Source of the DNA: Sulfurovum sp.
GTDB taxonomy: Bacteria > Campylobacterota > Campylobacteria > Campylobacterales > Sulfurovaceae
DNA: 64,000 bases
Assembly: GCA_016744875.1 (NCBI GenBank)
Contig: JADGDL010000005.1
Span: 1 to 64,000 of the forward strand
Direction of reading: 5' to 3'
A program made the translations under genes and the position numbers. Shown here piece by piece: positions 51,119-60,048 of this stretch (position 1 is its first letter; every line of letters starts with the position of its first letter). The notes under the pieces are model-generated. The model ran no database searches. It had not been told where the DNA came from and saw only the letters and a list, made by a program, of their open reading frames with translations.

Positions 51119-51706
51119 ATGAATAAAATAGCATTATCGCTATGTACTGTGATAACACTAAGTAGTTTTAGTATTGCAGATAGTGAAACTATTTCTATGT
51201 ATGGAAAAGCAGACACAAGCAGTTTTTATGTAGGGATCGGTATGGCAGCAACAAGTACACGTGATTCATCAGTAAGCTTGAGTTTTTTAAGTGAGAAAAC
51301 AGGGCAGGATAGATTAGGGAATGTTACTTTATTTGCTGGATACAATCTAAATAAATATTTTGCAGTAGAAGGTAGATATACAACGACTTTTACAGATGAA
51401 GATTTGGTTGAAATGGATGGTTTAAGTTTATTTGCCAAACCGCAATACCCGATTGATGAACAATTTTCACTCTATGCACTTCTAGGATATGGTACTGTCA
51501 CTATGGATCCTGTTAATGGCTCAGACGTTAATGTAGATGAGAGTGGATTCCAATGGGGATTAGGACTAAACTATGAAGTAGCAAATAATACTTCTATTTT
51601 CATTGATTATACATCTCTTGCATCTGAAATGAAAGGTGTATATTATAATGGTGCACTTGAAGTTGATGCAGATCAGATCAATGTAGGTGTAACATATAAA
51701 TTTTAA
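51119..51706 (+). CDS. Outer-membrane beta-barrel protein
   Basis: A signal peptide (IALSLCTVITLSSFSIADS) precedes a series of amphipathic strands such as SSFYVGIGMAATSTRDSSVS, and the protein ends with NVGVTYKF, whose C-terminal Phe is the outer-membrane assembly signal. It looks like an eight-stranded OprF/OmpA-N or OmpW-type barrel. I chose the ATG at 51119 because AGG is eight bases upstream. It is monocistronic, followed by a hairpin. Confidence 0.85.
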   Translation: MNKIALSLCTVITLSSFSIADSETISMYGKADTSSFYVGIGMAATSTRDSSVSLSFLSEKTGQDRLGNVTLFAGYNLNKYFAVEGRYTTTFTDEDLVEMDGLSLFAKPQYPIDEQFSLYALLGYGTVTMDPVNGSDVNVDESGFQWGLGLNYEVANNTSIFIDYTSLASEMKGVYYNGALEVDADQINVGVTYKF

Positions 51707-51728
51707 TCTTTCTTGGAAAGAATCCTTA

Positions 51729-51752
51729 AAGAGACCATTATGATGGTTTCTT
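51729..51752 (+). terminator. Hairpin after the beta-barrel gene
   Basis: AAGAGACCAT (51729-51738) pairs with ATGGTTTCTT (51743-51752) in a ten-base stem with one G-T pair and a four-base loop. It lies about 20 bases after the barrel gene stop. No T-run follows, so it may be a weak terminator or an mRNA 3' end structure. Confidence 0.45.
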
Positions 51753-51852
51753 GTCACTAATATCTCCGAATTTTTTATAGACTTCAAGTAAATTTTTTTA
51801 GATATAATAATATAATTCAATTTTAGCGTTAAAATAAGAGTCAAGGACAAAA

Positions 51853-54147
51853 ATGCATTCCAACAATGATGCTATAGATCGAGATGAAATAGATATTAAA
51901 GAGGTCTTTAGAACGATTAAACAATATTGGTTCATGATTATTTCTATCGTGATCATTTTTGCCGTTGCAAGTGCTTATTATGCCTATTTTAAACCTAATA
52001 TTTATAGTACTTCCGCTACTGTCGAAGTAGGTTTGGGGCAACGTTCTCAACAAGATGTTCTTTCCATGGCAATAGAGTCTGGATCGATGAATGCTATGAC
52101 AGAGATAGAGATTATCAAGTCTAGATTTTTGGCTGAAAAAGCTTTAAAAAAAGTAAACTTCACACATCGCTACTATACTACCAGAAACTTTAAAGAGATC
52201 GAAGTCTATACGGATGCACCTTTTCAGGTAGGTATGTTAAAAGGATATGGTATCTCTTTTGACTTTTACCCCATAGATGAGAAGAGTTATCGCTTGAGCG
52301 TTTCAAATGCTGTAGATATCAATGGCATTAGTTGGGACTATGATGAGACACTCTCTTATGGTAAAGAGGTTGAGACAGAATATTTTCATCTCAATATAAG
52401 ACGTACTAAATCTCCAGAAGATAACAAATATCGTTTTGTTATTGCTGAAAAGGGGTCACCACAAGGCGGTGTTGCAGTTTCTCAAAGAGGAAGGTACTCA
52501 ACGATCCTGCAGGTCTCATATACAGATAATGTAGCTTTACGTGCCCAGGAATATACTAACGCTTTGACAGAAGCCTATATAGAGCAAAATATAGAGAAAA
52601 AAACGAAAGAGGCTACACGTAAACTCGCTTTTATTGATAAGCAACTGAAGTCAATTACTGAAAATCTTAAAAGTTCAGCGCTAAAAGTAGAAGAGTTTAA
52701 AAAGACTTCCAATACAATTGACCTTAGTTCCAAGGCAGAAGCTATTATTGAGAGAATGGCAAATTACGAGACACAGTTGGCAGAAATATCTATAGAAGAA
52801 GAGATGTTATCGGGTCTTTACAGTCAAATGAAATCAGGTCAGAATCTTGAAACGATCTCTATTGTTGGTATCTCTTCCGCAGAATCAGCAGTTGCATCTA
52901 TGATATCTAACTTACAGGCAGCGGTAATAGAAAAACAGATCATGCGTCAAGATTATACTGAAATGTATCCTGGTATGATAAAGTTGAAAAAACAGATTGT
53001 GCAACTTAAACAAACGATCATTGAAACGATTAAAAATCTGAGAAAGAGTATAGAAGAGAAAAAAGTATTGATAGAAAGGTCTATTCTAAATCAACAGAAA
53101 CTTTTAAACAAACTTCCTGCTAACCAGAGAATGTTTGGACAGTTGCAGCGCAAGTTTGTGATCAATGAAAAGATCTATACGTATTTGTTGGAAAAAAGAT
53201 TGGAAACAGCAGTTGTAAAGGCTTCTACAGTAAGTAAAAACAGGATTCTTGATAGAGCTTTGACACCAGAGGGTGCGTTTTCACCTAAGCGTAAAATGAT
53301 CGTATTGGTTGGTGTACTGATCGGACTTATTTTGGGGATGGGACTTGCATTTTTACGAGCATTTATGGACGATCGCATAAAAATGGAAGATGATATTACA
53401 AAAGTCACAGATGTACCTTTGCTTGGGATGATACCTAACATCAAGGAAGATCATGACAAGGTCAAGGTATTTATCTCTCCCAAATCAGCTATATCTGAAT
53501 CTTTCAGGAATCTTCGTACCAACTTACAGTTTATGTCAGGTTATAAACAATCACACGTTATAGCAATTACATCGACTGTAGGGGGAGAAGGGAAAACGAC
53601 GATCTGTATCAATCTGGGTGCGATCATGAGTATGGCAGAGAAGAAGACAATCATATTGAACTTGGATATGCGTAAACCAACATTACATGAAAAATTTGGG
53701 TTAAACAATATTCAGGGGATGAGTACATTACTCTCAGGGAGTACTTCATTGGGTGAAGTTATACAACATACGGAATATGCAAACCTGGATGTGATCACAT
53801 CGGGTCCTGTGCCACCAAATCCAAGTGAATTGATACAGACAGAATTAATGGAGATGGTATTGAAAAAATTAAAAGAGATCTATGATGTGATCATACTCGA
53901 CACCCCTCCTGTAGGTCTGGTAACAGATGCAAGAACACTGATGCATCATGCAGATACGAGTATGTATGTACTAAGAGCAGGGTATTCTAAAAAAACTTTT
54001 CTACGTAGTATAAAAGATCTTTCATCTCTAAAAGAGATACATGGCTTGAGTATTTTACTTAATGATGTGAAGTTGGCTAAAGACGGTTACGGCTATGGCT
54101 ACGGTTATGGTTCCAGTTATGGTTATTATGAGGAAGATGAAAAATGA
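51853..54147 (+). CDS. Polysaccharide biosynthesis tyrosine autokinase (Wzc-type)
   Basis: The 764-residue protein has an N-terminal membrane segment and Wzz chain-length domain, a long coiled coil with a GNVR-like region, a second membrane segment, then a BY-kinase: Walker A AITSTVGGEGKTT near residue 575, Walker A' LNLDMRKP near 605, Walker B DVIILDTPPVG near 680. The C-terminus is a tyrosine/glycine cluster (GYGYGYGYGSSYGYY), the usual autophosphorylation site. It controls capsule or EPS polymerisation and export. It overlaps the cpsB-type gene by ATGA. Confidence 0.93.
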   Translation: MHSNNDAIDRDEIDIKEVFRTIKQYWFMIISIVIIFAVASAYYAYFKPNIYSTSATVEVGLGQRSQQDVLSMAIESGSMNAMTEIEIIKSRFLAEKALKKVNFTHRYYTTRNFKEIEVYTDAPFQVGMLKGYGISFDFYPIDEKSYRLSVSNAVDINGISWDYDETLSYGKEVETEYFHLNIRRTKSPEDNKYRFVIAEKGSPQGGVAVSQRGRYSTILQVSYTDNVALRAQEYTNALTEAYIEQNIEKKTKEATRKLAFIDKQLKSITENLKSSALKVEEFKKTSNTIDLSSKAEAIIERMANYETQLAEISIEEEMLSGLYSQMKSGQNLETISIVGISSAESAVASMISNLQAAVIEKQIMRQDYTEMYPGMIKLKKQIVQLKQTIIETIKNLRKSIEEKKVLIERSILNQQKLLNKLPANQRMFGQLQRKFVINEKIYTYLLEKRLETAVVKASTVSKNRILDRALTPEGAFSPKRKMIVLVGVLIGLILGMGLAFLRAFMDDRIKMEDDITKVTDVPLLGMIPNIKEDHDKVKVFISPKSAISESFRNLRTNLQFMSGYKQSHVIAITSTVGGEGKTTICINLGAIMSMAEKKTIILNLDMRKPTLHEKFGLNNIQGMSTLLSGSTSLGEVIQHTEYANLDVITSGPVPPNPSELIQTELMEMVLKKLKEIYDVIILDTPPVGLVTDARTLMHHADTSMYVLRAGYSKKTFLRSIKDLSSLKEIHGLSILLNDVKLAKDGYGYGYGYGSSYGYYEEDEK

Positions 54148-54881
54148 TCTTTCCTTTTTTTAAAAAAAAAGAAGAGAAAAAGAGAGGTCCTATACTTGTA
54201 ACGGACCTTCATTCACATTTAATACCAGGCATAGATGACGGATCAAAAAGTATGAAGGAGAGTCTAGAACTTTTACGTGGTATGGAAACTTTGGGCTACA
54301 CAAAAGTAATCACTACACCACATATTATGATAGATGCTTATCGTAATACGCCAAATATCATTAGAAATGGTTTGAATGATTTACGTCAGGCATCTGCACA
54401 GGCGGGTATCAAGGTAGAAATTGAAGCTGGGGCTGAGTATTATCTTGATGAAGGTTTGTCCAGTCACCTGCAAAGCGGTGATGTAATGAGCATATCTGGT
54501 AAGTATTTTCTTTTTGAAACCTCTTACATCTCTAAACCGATGCAGATGGAAGAGATGATCTTTGAGATATCATCAGCAGGATATATACCGATCTTAGCTC
54601 ATCCTGAACGTTATCGCTACATAAAAGATCCTCAGAAAGAGTTAGCACGATTCAAAGAATTAGGTGTGCTTTTTCAAGTGAACCTTAACTCTTTTGGAGG
54701 ACATTATGGAAGAGGGGCAAAAAATCATGCGGAGTATCTCAGTAAACATGGCCTTATAGATTTTTTAGGATCAGATGTGCATCATAAAAAACAAGTAGAA
54801 ACACTCTCTCAGGTATTTCTTTCAGATGCCTATAGAGATATCTTTAGTCATAATACGATCTTGAATGAAACTCTTAATTAG
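54144..54881 (+). CDS. CpsB/CapC/YwqE-type protein tyrosine phosphatase (PHP)
   Basis: A manganese-dependent PHP phosphatase: DLHSHLIPGIDDGSKSMKES at the N-terminus gives the first metal motif, then TTPHIMIDAYRN, AGAEYYLDEGL and PILAHPERYRYI. The 245-residue length matches CpsB. It dephosphorylates the tyrosine cluster of the autokinase encoded just upstream, and overlaps it by four bases, so translation is coupled. The basic stretch FKKKEEKKRGP at the start is extra. Confidence 0.93.
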   Translation: MIFPFFKKKEEKKRGPILVTDLHSHLIPGIDDGSKSMKESLELLRGMETLGYTKVITTPHIMIDAYRNTPNIIRNGLNDLRQASAQAGIKVEIEAGAEYYLDEGLSSHLQSGDVMSISGKYFLFETSYISKPMQMEEMIFEISSAGYIPILAHPERYRYIKDPQKELARFKELGVLFQVNLNSFGGHYGRGAKNHAEYLSKHGLIDFLGSDVHHKKQVETLSQVFLSDAYRDIFSHNTILNETLN

Positions 54882-54937
54882 ATATAGGGTAAAATCTTTA
54901 GTATAAAATAAATTAATAATAAATAGGGGAGAGTAAA

Positions 54938-55693
54938 ATGTTCAAAACAAAACTAGTTGCATTAACGGGAATATTGCTACTTTTAAATGGATGTGCAGGT
55001 CAAAGTTATAAACTTGCTCAAACAGAGCAGGTAAATACTGCTGAAAGCAAGAAATTAAATGATAGAAGTATAGAATATCGGATCTTACCACAAGACAGAC
55101 TAGAAGTAGCACTTTACAAGGATCCTGCACGAGACAGTCAATCTAATAACAATGAGTTAGGTCAAAGTATGAATGAAAGGGGTATTCTTGTAGATACACA
55201 AGGGTACGTAATTTTACCTCTTATAGGAAAAATTAAAGTTTCTGGATTTTCACAATCTGAAGCTGCAGCACGTATAACAGAACAATATAAGAAATACCTC
55301 AATACACCTTCAGTCTATTTAGAAGTACTTAATAAACGTATTTTTGTTTTGGGAGAAGTCAATAAACCTGGTGTTGTAAATCTTGACAAAGAAAAGATGA
55401 CACTCTTTGAAGCTATTGCATTTTCTGGAGACTTGACAGATTCTGCAGTGCGAGATAATGTTATCATCCTTTCTAATGACGTTGAACAGGGCATGCAAAT
55501 GAGAAGTGTGGATCTTACAAACTTTGATACCATGAGATATGCAAGTCTTATGTTAAGACCAAACGACATTGTATATGTACAGCCTGATGGTTGGAAAGAG
55601 TTTAAAATTGCATCAGACAACTTTACTGCACCGTTCGAAACTGTTGCAAAGATCGCTGCACCATTTGTTACCATTAAATACTTAGCAGATTAA
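54938..55693 (+). CDS. Polysaccharide export lipoprotein (Wza-type)
   Basis: The lipoprotein signal ends in LLNGC. The mature protein has a Poly_export domain (YRILPQDRLEVALYKDPARD, YVILPLIGKIKVSGFSQSEA) and SLBB-like region with LNKRIFVLGEVNKPGVVNL. At 251 residues it lacks the C-terminal helix region of full Wza, so the outer-membrane barrel part differs. It lies 56 bases after the phosphatase gene with a strong GGGGAG site and ends the operon at a strong terminator. Confidence 0.9.
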   Translation: MFKTKLVALTGILLLLNGCAGQSYKLAQTEQVNTAESKKLNDRSIEYRILPQDRLEVALYKDPARDSQSNNNELGQSMNERGILVDTQGYVILPLIGKIKVSGFSQSEAAARITEQYKKYLNTPSVYLEVLNKRIFVLGEVNKPGVVNLDKEKMTLFEAIAFSGDLTDSAVRDNVIILSNDVEQGMQMRSVDLTNFDTMRYASLMLRPNDIVYVQPDGWKEFKIASDNFTAPFETVAKIAAPFVTIKYLAD

Positions 55694-55712
55694 GAACACA
55701 GCGTTTCAATTG

Positions 55713-55738
55713 AAAAAAGACCCAAGAGGGTCTTTTTT
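55713..55738 (+). terminator. Rho-independent terminator of the export operon
   Basis: AAAAAAGACCC and GGGTCTTTTTT form an 11-base stem around AAGA, with the T-run following directly. It lies about 20 bases after the export lipoprotein stop and would work on both strands because the left arm is an A-run. Confidence 0.92.
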
Positions 55739-55794
55739 ATTCATACATAATACTTTATATATACATAACAAAATTGTGAAATAAAAAAATAATC

Positions 55795-56472
55795 TTAAGA
55801 GACGATCTCTACACTTCCTGCAGACCCTATATTTAAAACACTCTCTTCAACAGTCACAATATCTCCATCTAATTCTATAATGTTATATCCGTTTTTTAGG
55901 TCGATTTGTATCTCCTTCACTTCACCATAAAAAGAACCAAATTTTTTGATAAAAGATGCGGGAGTGAATATAAAGAAACGTTGTGAACTTAAGAGCATGA
56001 ATGGTATCATAACTAAATGTAGAGGTAGTAAAAAGAGTACAGAAAGAATGTATTTTATCATATTGTTTTGTAAAAAACCAAAACGAAGTGTTTCTGCAAG
56101 AAAGATATGCTGAAGATCACTCATATTACCTGCAGAAAAAAGAAATATTTCATCATTGAGTCTGTAGAGTTTTTGTGGGTTTGTATTTGGTACATTTTGC
56201 TCTGCTAATGTTTGTAGAACATTTGCTACTTTTGGCACACGGTGAAGTTTGGCTATGACATTAAATGAACCTGTAGGATTGAGTATGATCTTAGGACACT
56301 TTTTCAGGGTGTGAATTTGCTTCAATACACGTCTAATACTTCCATCACCACCTGAGATGATGATATAGTCATACCTGTCCAACTCTTTATGTAGTGGAAA
56401 CTCTTGAGGTGATATATTGATAATATTCAATGCATCATATGTAAATGCTTTACCTATAGAGAGTATGTGCAT
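55795..56472 (-). CDS. Diacylglycerol/sphingosine-kinase-like protein
   Basis: The catalytic-site motif SGGDGSI (residues 40-46) and a following ILNPTGSFNVIAKLHRVP block match the DAGK catalytic fold, which phosphorylates lipids. The P-x-G-T-x-N pattern is altered to NPTGSFN. The N-terminus is short: most family members have about 35 more residues before GGDG. A hydrophobic stretch in the middle (LPLHLVMIPFMLL) may touch the membrane. It is divergent from pqiA, so a shared promoter with the lipid-transport operon is plausible. Confidence 0.75.
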   Translation of the reverse strand: MHILSIGKAFTYDALNIINISPQEFPLHKELDRYDYIIISGGDGSIRRVLKQIHTLKKCPKIILNPTGSFNVIAKLHRVPKVANVLQTLAEQNVPNTNPQKLYRLNDEIFLFSAGNMSDLQHIFLAETLRFGFLQNNMIKYILSVLFLLPLHLVMIPFMLLSSQRFFIFTPASFIKKFGSFYGEVKEIQIDLKNGYNIIELDGDIVTVEESVLNIGSAGSVEIVS

Positions 56473-56506
56473 AATTATCCTTATTTAATTGAGATATAAT
56501 TATATC

Positions 56507-57151
56507 ATGAAACTAGAAAATGAAGATGCCCTTGATAACTATATCATCTGCCATCAGTGTTTTACACTGCATGAAGAAGTTCCCATAGAAGATGGAAGTA
56601 AAGCATGTTGTACCGAATGTGGAGGAATACTTTATCGTTATGACAGTAAGTTGATAAGCCATGGTTTGGCACTGAGTATCACAGGACTGATCTTTTTTAT
56701 TCTGGCAAATGTATTTCCTCTGATACAGATGGATATATTGGGTACAGAACAGTTCATTACTATGCCTAAAACGATTTTTTCTTTGATAGACAACGGTTTT
56801 TATTTGGTAGGGTTTCTTTGTCTTTTTCTTATTTTTATTTTTCCTCTGATGATCTTTCTTATTAATATAGTTCTTTTTTTACTTTTAAAACTGGAACGTG
56901 GAAGAAAAACAACAAAAGAGTTACTCATCTTACTAGCACATATTACACCTTGGAGTATGGCAGATATTTTTTTAATCAGTATATTAGTAGCACTTGTTAA
57001 GCTTGTTGCTTTTGGCCAGATACACATAGGTATTGCATTTTGGGCACTTATGATATTTGTTCTCATAGATGTGTATATTACAAAACGTATTCATCTTTCT
57101 GAATTATGGATCTTAAGAAAGAGAATTTTGCAAAAGGGTAGGCATCTATGA
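56507..57151 (+). CDS. pqiA: PqiA-type membrane protein, first half
   Basis: An N-terminal zinc ribbon (CHQC and CCTEC at residues 15-41) precedes about four membrane segments with LLAHITPWSMADIFLISILV, the PqiA signature. E. coli PqiA is one protein with two such units; here they are separate genes in tandem. I chose the ATG at 56507; a TTG frame begins 18 bases earlier. The stop overlaps the next pqiA by ATGA. PqiA assists MCE protein PqiB in lipid movement between membranes. Confidence 0.88.
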   Translation: MKLENEDALDNYIICHQCFTLHEEVPIEDGSKACCTECGGILYRYDSKLISHGLALSITGLIFFILANVFPLIQMDILGTEQFITMPKTIFSLIDNGFYLVGFLCLFLIFIFPLMIFLINIVLFLLLKLERGRKTTKELLILLAHITPWSMADIFLISILVALVKLVAFGQIHIGIAFWALMIFVLIDVYITKRIHLSELWILRKRILQKGRHL

Positions 57152-57747
57152 TTGAAGTAGATGAAAATAAACTGATACCATGTCCTATATGTAATGCTGT
57201 CAATATAGATAAAGGAAAAAAAAATGCCTGTCGCCGTTGTGGTTCTTCCATTTATCAGCATAGAAATTTTTCTACAGAAAAGTCCTGGGCATATCTTATC
57301 ACTGCAATGGTCGCATATATACCTGCAAACCTTTATCCTATGTTGGTAACCTCCGCATTTGGAACTAAAGATGAAAGTACGATCCTTGGTGGTGTTGTGC
57401 TGTTATGGGAACTTAAATCATATCCGGTAGCGGCAATTATCTTTTTTGCATCAATTATGATACCTGTAATGAAATTCCTTATCTTGATTTATCTGTTAAT
57501 TAGTGTAAAATACCCCATAGGAAAAGACAAGAAAGTAAATAAACACAAATTGTATTATATGACTGAGATTATTGGACCATGGTCTATGATCGATGTTTTT
57601 GTTGTTGCTATACTCGCTGCACTTATACATCTTTCAAGTGTAGAGATCTTAGCAGGTACAGCAGCAACAGCATTTGCTATCTCAGTCTTTTTTACACTTT
57701 TAGCAGCACATGCATTTGATGAAACACTTATTAAGGAAAATAGATAG
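57148..57747 (+). CDS. pqiA: PqiA-type membrane protein, second half
   Basis: The zinc ribbon here is CPICN...CRRCG, followed by about four membrane segments with EIIGPWSMIDVFVVAILAAL. With the previous gene it probably forms the two-unit PqiA in two polypeptides. Start overlaps the first unit gene by four bases; pqiB follows at once with no gap. The length (199 residues) is typical of a single unit. Confidence 0.88.
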   Translation: MIEVDENKLIPCPICNAVNIDKGKKNACRRCGSSIYQHRNFSTEKSWAYLITAMVAYIPANLYPMLVTSAFGTKDESTILGGVVLLWELKSYPVAAIIFFASIMIPVMKFLILIYLLISVKYPIGKDKKVNKHKLYYMTEIIGPWSMIDVFVVAILAALIHLSSVEILAGTAATAFAISVFFTLLAAHAFDETLIKENR

Positions 57748-59391
57748 ATGTCACAAAAGATACCCGAGATAACAGAGTCAACGAAGTTTAATCTTATTAC
57801 TTCTATTTGGATCGTACCTATCATCGCATTGATCATTGCAGGGTGGTTAGCCTATCAGCACTTTGCAGACCGTGGACCTGAGATCAAAATCATTTTTCCT
57901 CAAAATGAAGGTTTGATTGCAGGGCAGAGTGTCATAAAGTTTAGAAATGTACCTGTAGGGAAAGTGACTAAGATCTATGCCGAAGAAGGGACAGATGGAG
58001 TAATCGTAGTTGCACGAATGGATAGTAAAGCAGCTAGACCCTACCTTTCTGAACATGCCAAGTTTTGGATCGTAAAACCTGAAGTTGGTTTAAGTGGGGT
58101 GAGTGGACTAGATACACTTCTCTCTGGAACATACATTAATGTACATTCAAAGGGAGGTGGAAAACACCTGACAGATAAGTTCATAGGTCTTACTCATGCT
58201 TATAGGGATGATCTTCAAGGCTCTTACTTTCATTTGAGCTCACCTACTGGAGACAATGTAGAAGTGGGAACACCTGTCTACTTTAAAAATATCAGAGTGG
58301 GTCAAGTTGAATATCTATATCTAGGTTTGAAACATAAAAATATTGAGGTTATAGTGTTTATAGATAAACTGTATACAGAATATATAAACAGCGATTCTAA
58401 GTTTTGGTTAAAAAGTACTGTCAATATTGATTTTACAAGAGGTAACCTTGATGTTAGTATCGCTCCGATGAATTATCTTTTACAAGGTGGAATAGTCTTC
58501 TCTTCTTCAGGGAAAAATGATACATCACTTATAGCGGATGATCATATCTTTAAACTTTTTACAAATAAAACTGAGGCAGAGAGGCAAGTCATAGGTTCTG
58601 AAGTAGAGTTTGTAAAAAGATTTATCTTACTTACAAATGAATCTATTGCGAATTTAAATCTCAACGCTCCTGTACGTTTTGACGGATTCAATATAGGTGA
58701 GGTTGAGAATATAGATATTCGCTATAGTAAAAAAGCACATAAAATGACAGGGGAAATATTACTTTGGATAGATACTTCGGTATTTAAAGATAGGCATGAT
58801 ATTAATACTACAGGTTTAGAGAATTTTTATCAGGCTATAGAAGAAGGTTTACGTGCCAAGCTCACATCATTGGACCCAGTTACTGGTATGTTGTATGTAG
58901 ACTTAACATTTAACCATCAAGATAGCAATGGAAGTATTATTCAAGGTACCAAGTACGCACAACTTCCTATAGCAAGTACAAACAATGTTGGTATCATGGA
59001 CAGTGTAAATCAAATACTTAACAAGCTTAAAGATCTTCCTTTAGAAAAACTACTTGCATCAGTGACTAAAGTCGTTGACGAGAGCGTGGAACCTGTAAAA
59101 AATGCAAATGTATTACTACTTGATCTTCAAACAACTGTAAATAATATCAATAAACTAACAAGTAAAAAATCATTTGAAGTTTTACCTGATGAACTCTCTG
59201 CTGCACTTAAAGAAACAACACGTACACTAAAAAGTACTGAAAAAGTGGTAAGAGGGTATGACAGTAACTCTCTTATTAAACAGCAGTTGGCCGACACACT
59301 GCAAATACTTACGAAGACATCTCAAGAGATGCAGGTATTTTTACGTATGTTGAACCGTAAACCAAATTCACTTATTTTTGGAGATAATTAA
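57748..59391 (+). CDS. pqiB: PqiB-type MCE protein
   Basis: One N-terminal membrane segment (residues 17-35) precedes three MCE domains: about residues 45-140 (IKIIFPQNEGLIAGQSVIKF), 165-250 (VEVGTPVYFKNIRVGQVE), and 285-380 (NAPVRFDGFNIGEVENI). The C-terminal helical needle ends near residue 547. PqiB forms a stacked ring tube spanning the periplasm for lipids. The length equals that of E. coli PqiB. ATG follows the stop of pqiA directly. Confidence 0.95.
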   Translation: MSQKIPEITESTKFNLITSIWIVPIIALIIAGWLAYQHFADRGPEIKIIFPQNEGLIAGQSVIKFRNVPVGKVTKIYAEEGTDGVIVVARMDSKAARPYLSEHAKFWIVKPEVGLSGVSGLDTLLSGTYINVHSKGGGKHLTDKFIGLTHAYRDDLQGSYFHLSSPTGDNVEVGTPVYFKNIRVGQVEYLYLGLKHKNIEVIVFIDKLYTEYINSDSKFWLKSTVNIDFTRGNLDVSIAPMNYLLQGGIVFSSSGKNDTSLIADDHIFKLFTNKTEAERQVIGSEVEFVKRFILLTNESIANLNLNAPVRFDGFNIGEVENIDIRYSKKAHKMTGEILLWIDTSVFKDRHDINTTGLENFYQAIEEGLRAKLTSLDPVTGMLYVDLTFNHQDSNGSIIQGTKYAQLPIASTNNVGIMDSVNQILNKLKDLPLEKLLASVTKVVDESVEPVKNANVLLLDLQTTVNNINKLTSKKSFEVLPDELSAALKETTRTLKSTEKVVRGYDSNSLIKQQLADTLQILTKTSQEMQVFLRMLNRKPNSLIFGDN

Positions 59392-59954
59392 TGAAAAAAT
59401 CATTATTGATATTTTTGGCACTATTGGGATTACCGGGATGTCTCTCTACAAGTTCTAACTACTACATTCTTTCGCTTGCGCCTCAACCTTCAACAACCTA
59501 TGCAAATAAAAATAGAATCATAGGTGTTGAAAAGGTAACAATACCTGCATATTTAAATAAAAGGGAAATAGCTATTGCAAAGACCTCAAGCCAAATCACA
59601 CTTTTAGGTAATGCAGCTTGGGGTGAAGACCTAGATACTGGTTTGACGCAAAGACTCATAAGCTTTTTACAAAAGAAATTTAATCAACCTAATGTCTATG
59701 CGTATCCTTGGGGTGTAGACAGACAACCAACAGTCAGAGTAAAAGTCGACATTACTCGATTTATAGCGCAAGGTGATAAGGTTTCTCTTGATGCCAACTG
59801 GGAATTAAAAAGTGCGGGTACACAAAAACGCAAAGCAAGTCTTTTTCATACGACAGTACCTACCAATAGCGATGCTGACAGTATAGTCTCAGCGATGGAT
59901 AAAGCTTTTTCTCAACTTGAAGAGGCTGTGGCAAAAGGTGTAAGAAGATACTGA
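59391..59954 (+). CDS. pqiC: PqiC-type lipoprotein
   Basis: A lipoprotein signal ends in GLPGC. The domain with NYYILSLAPQPS at the start, IGVEKVTIPAYLNKREIAI and LTQRLISFLQKKF is the ABC-transporter auxiliary (PqiC/YmbA) fold. It anchors the PqiB tube at the outer membrane. The ATG overlaps the pqiB stop (TAATG). The 187-residue length is usual. Confidence 0.92.
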   Translation: MKKSLLIFLALLGLPGCLSTSSNYYILSLAPQPSTTYANKNRIIGVEKVTIPAYLNKREIAIAKTSSQITLLGNAAWGEDLDTGLTQRLISFLQKKFNQPNVYAYPWGVDRQPTVRVKVDITRFIAQGDKVSLDANWELKSAGTQKRKASLFHTTVPTNSDADSIVSAMDKAFSQLEEAVAKGVRRY

Positions 59955-60048
59955 TTAGATCTATATTGCTCTTCATGCTCAGATCTGATACAAACTCCAA
60001 GCTATCACAAGCTATAATTTACCTAATACTATTAAATAAGGAAGAGTA

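Noticed and set aside
54085..54135. Repetitive GGTTATGGCTAC-like DNA as a microsatellite or CRISPR-like array
   Set aside because: It encodes the tyrosine-rich tail of the Wzc-type kinase in frame. The repetition is due to alternating Gly/Tyr codons, as in the lipoprotein near 31.65 kb.
59955..60048. tRNA or small RNA gene before metY
   Set aside because: No cloverleaf, no T-loop GGTTCRA sequence; only a promoter-like TATAAT and the ribosome-binding site.
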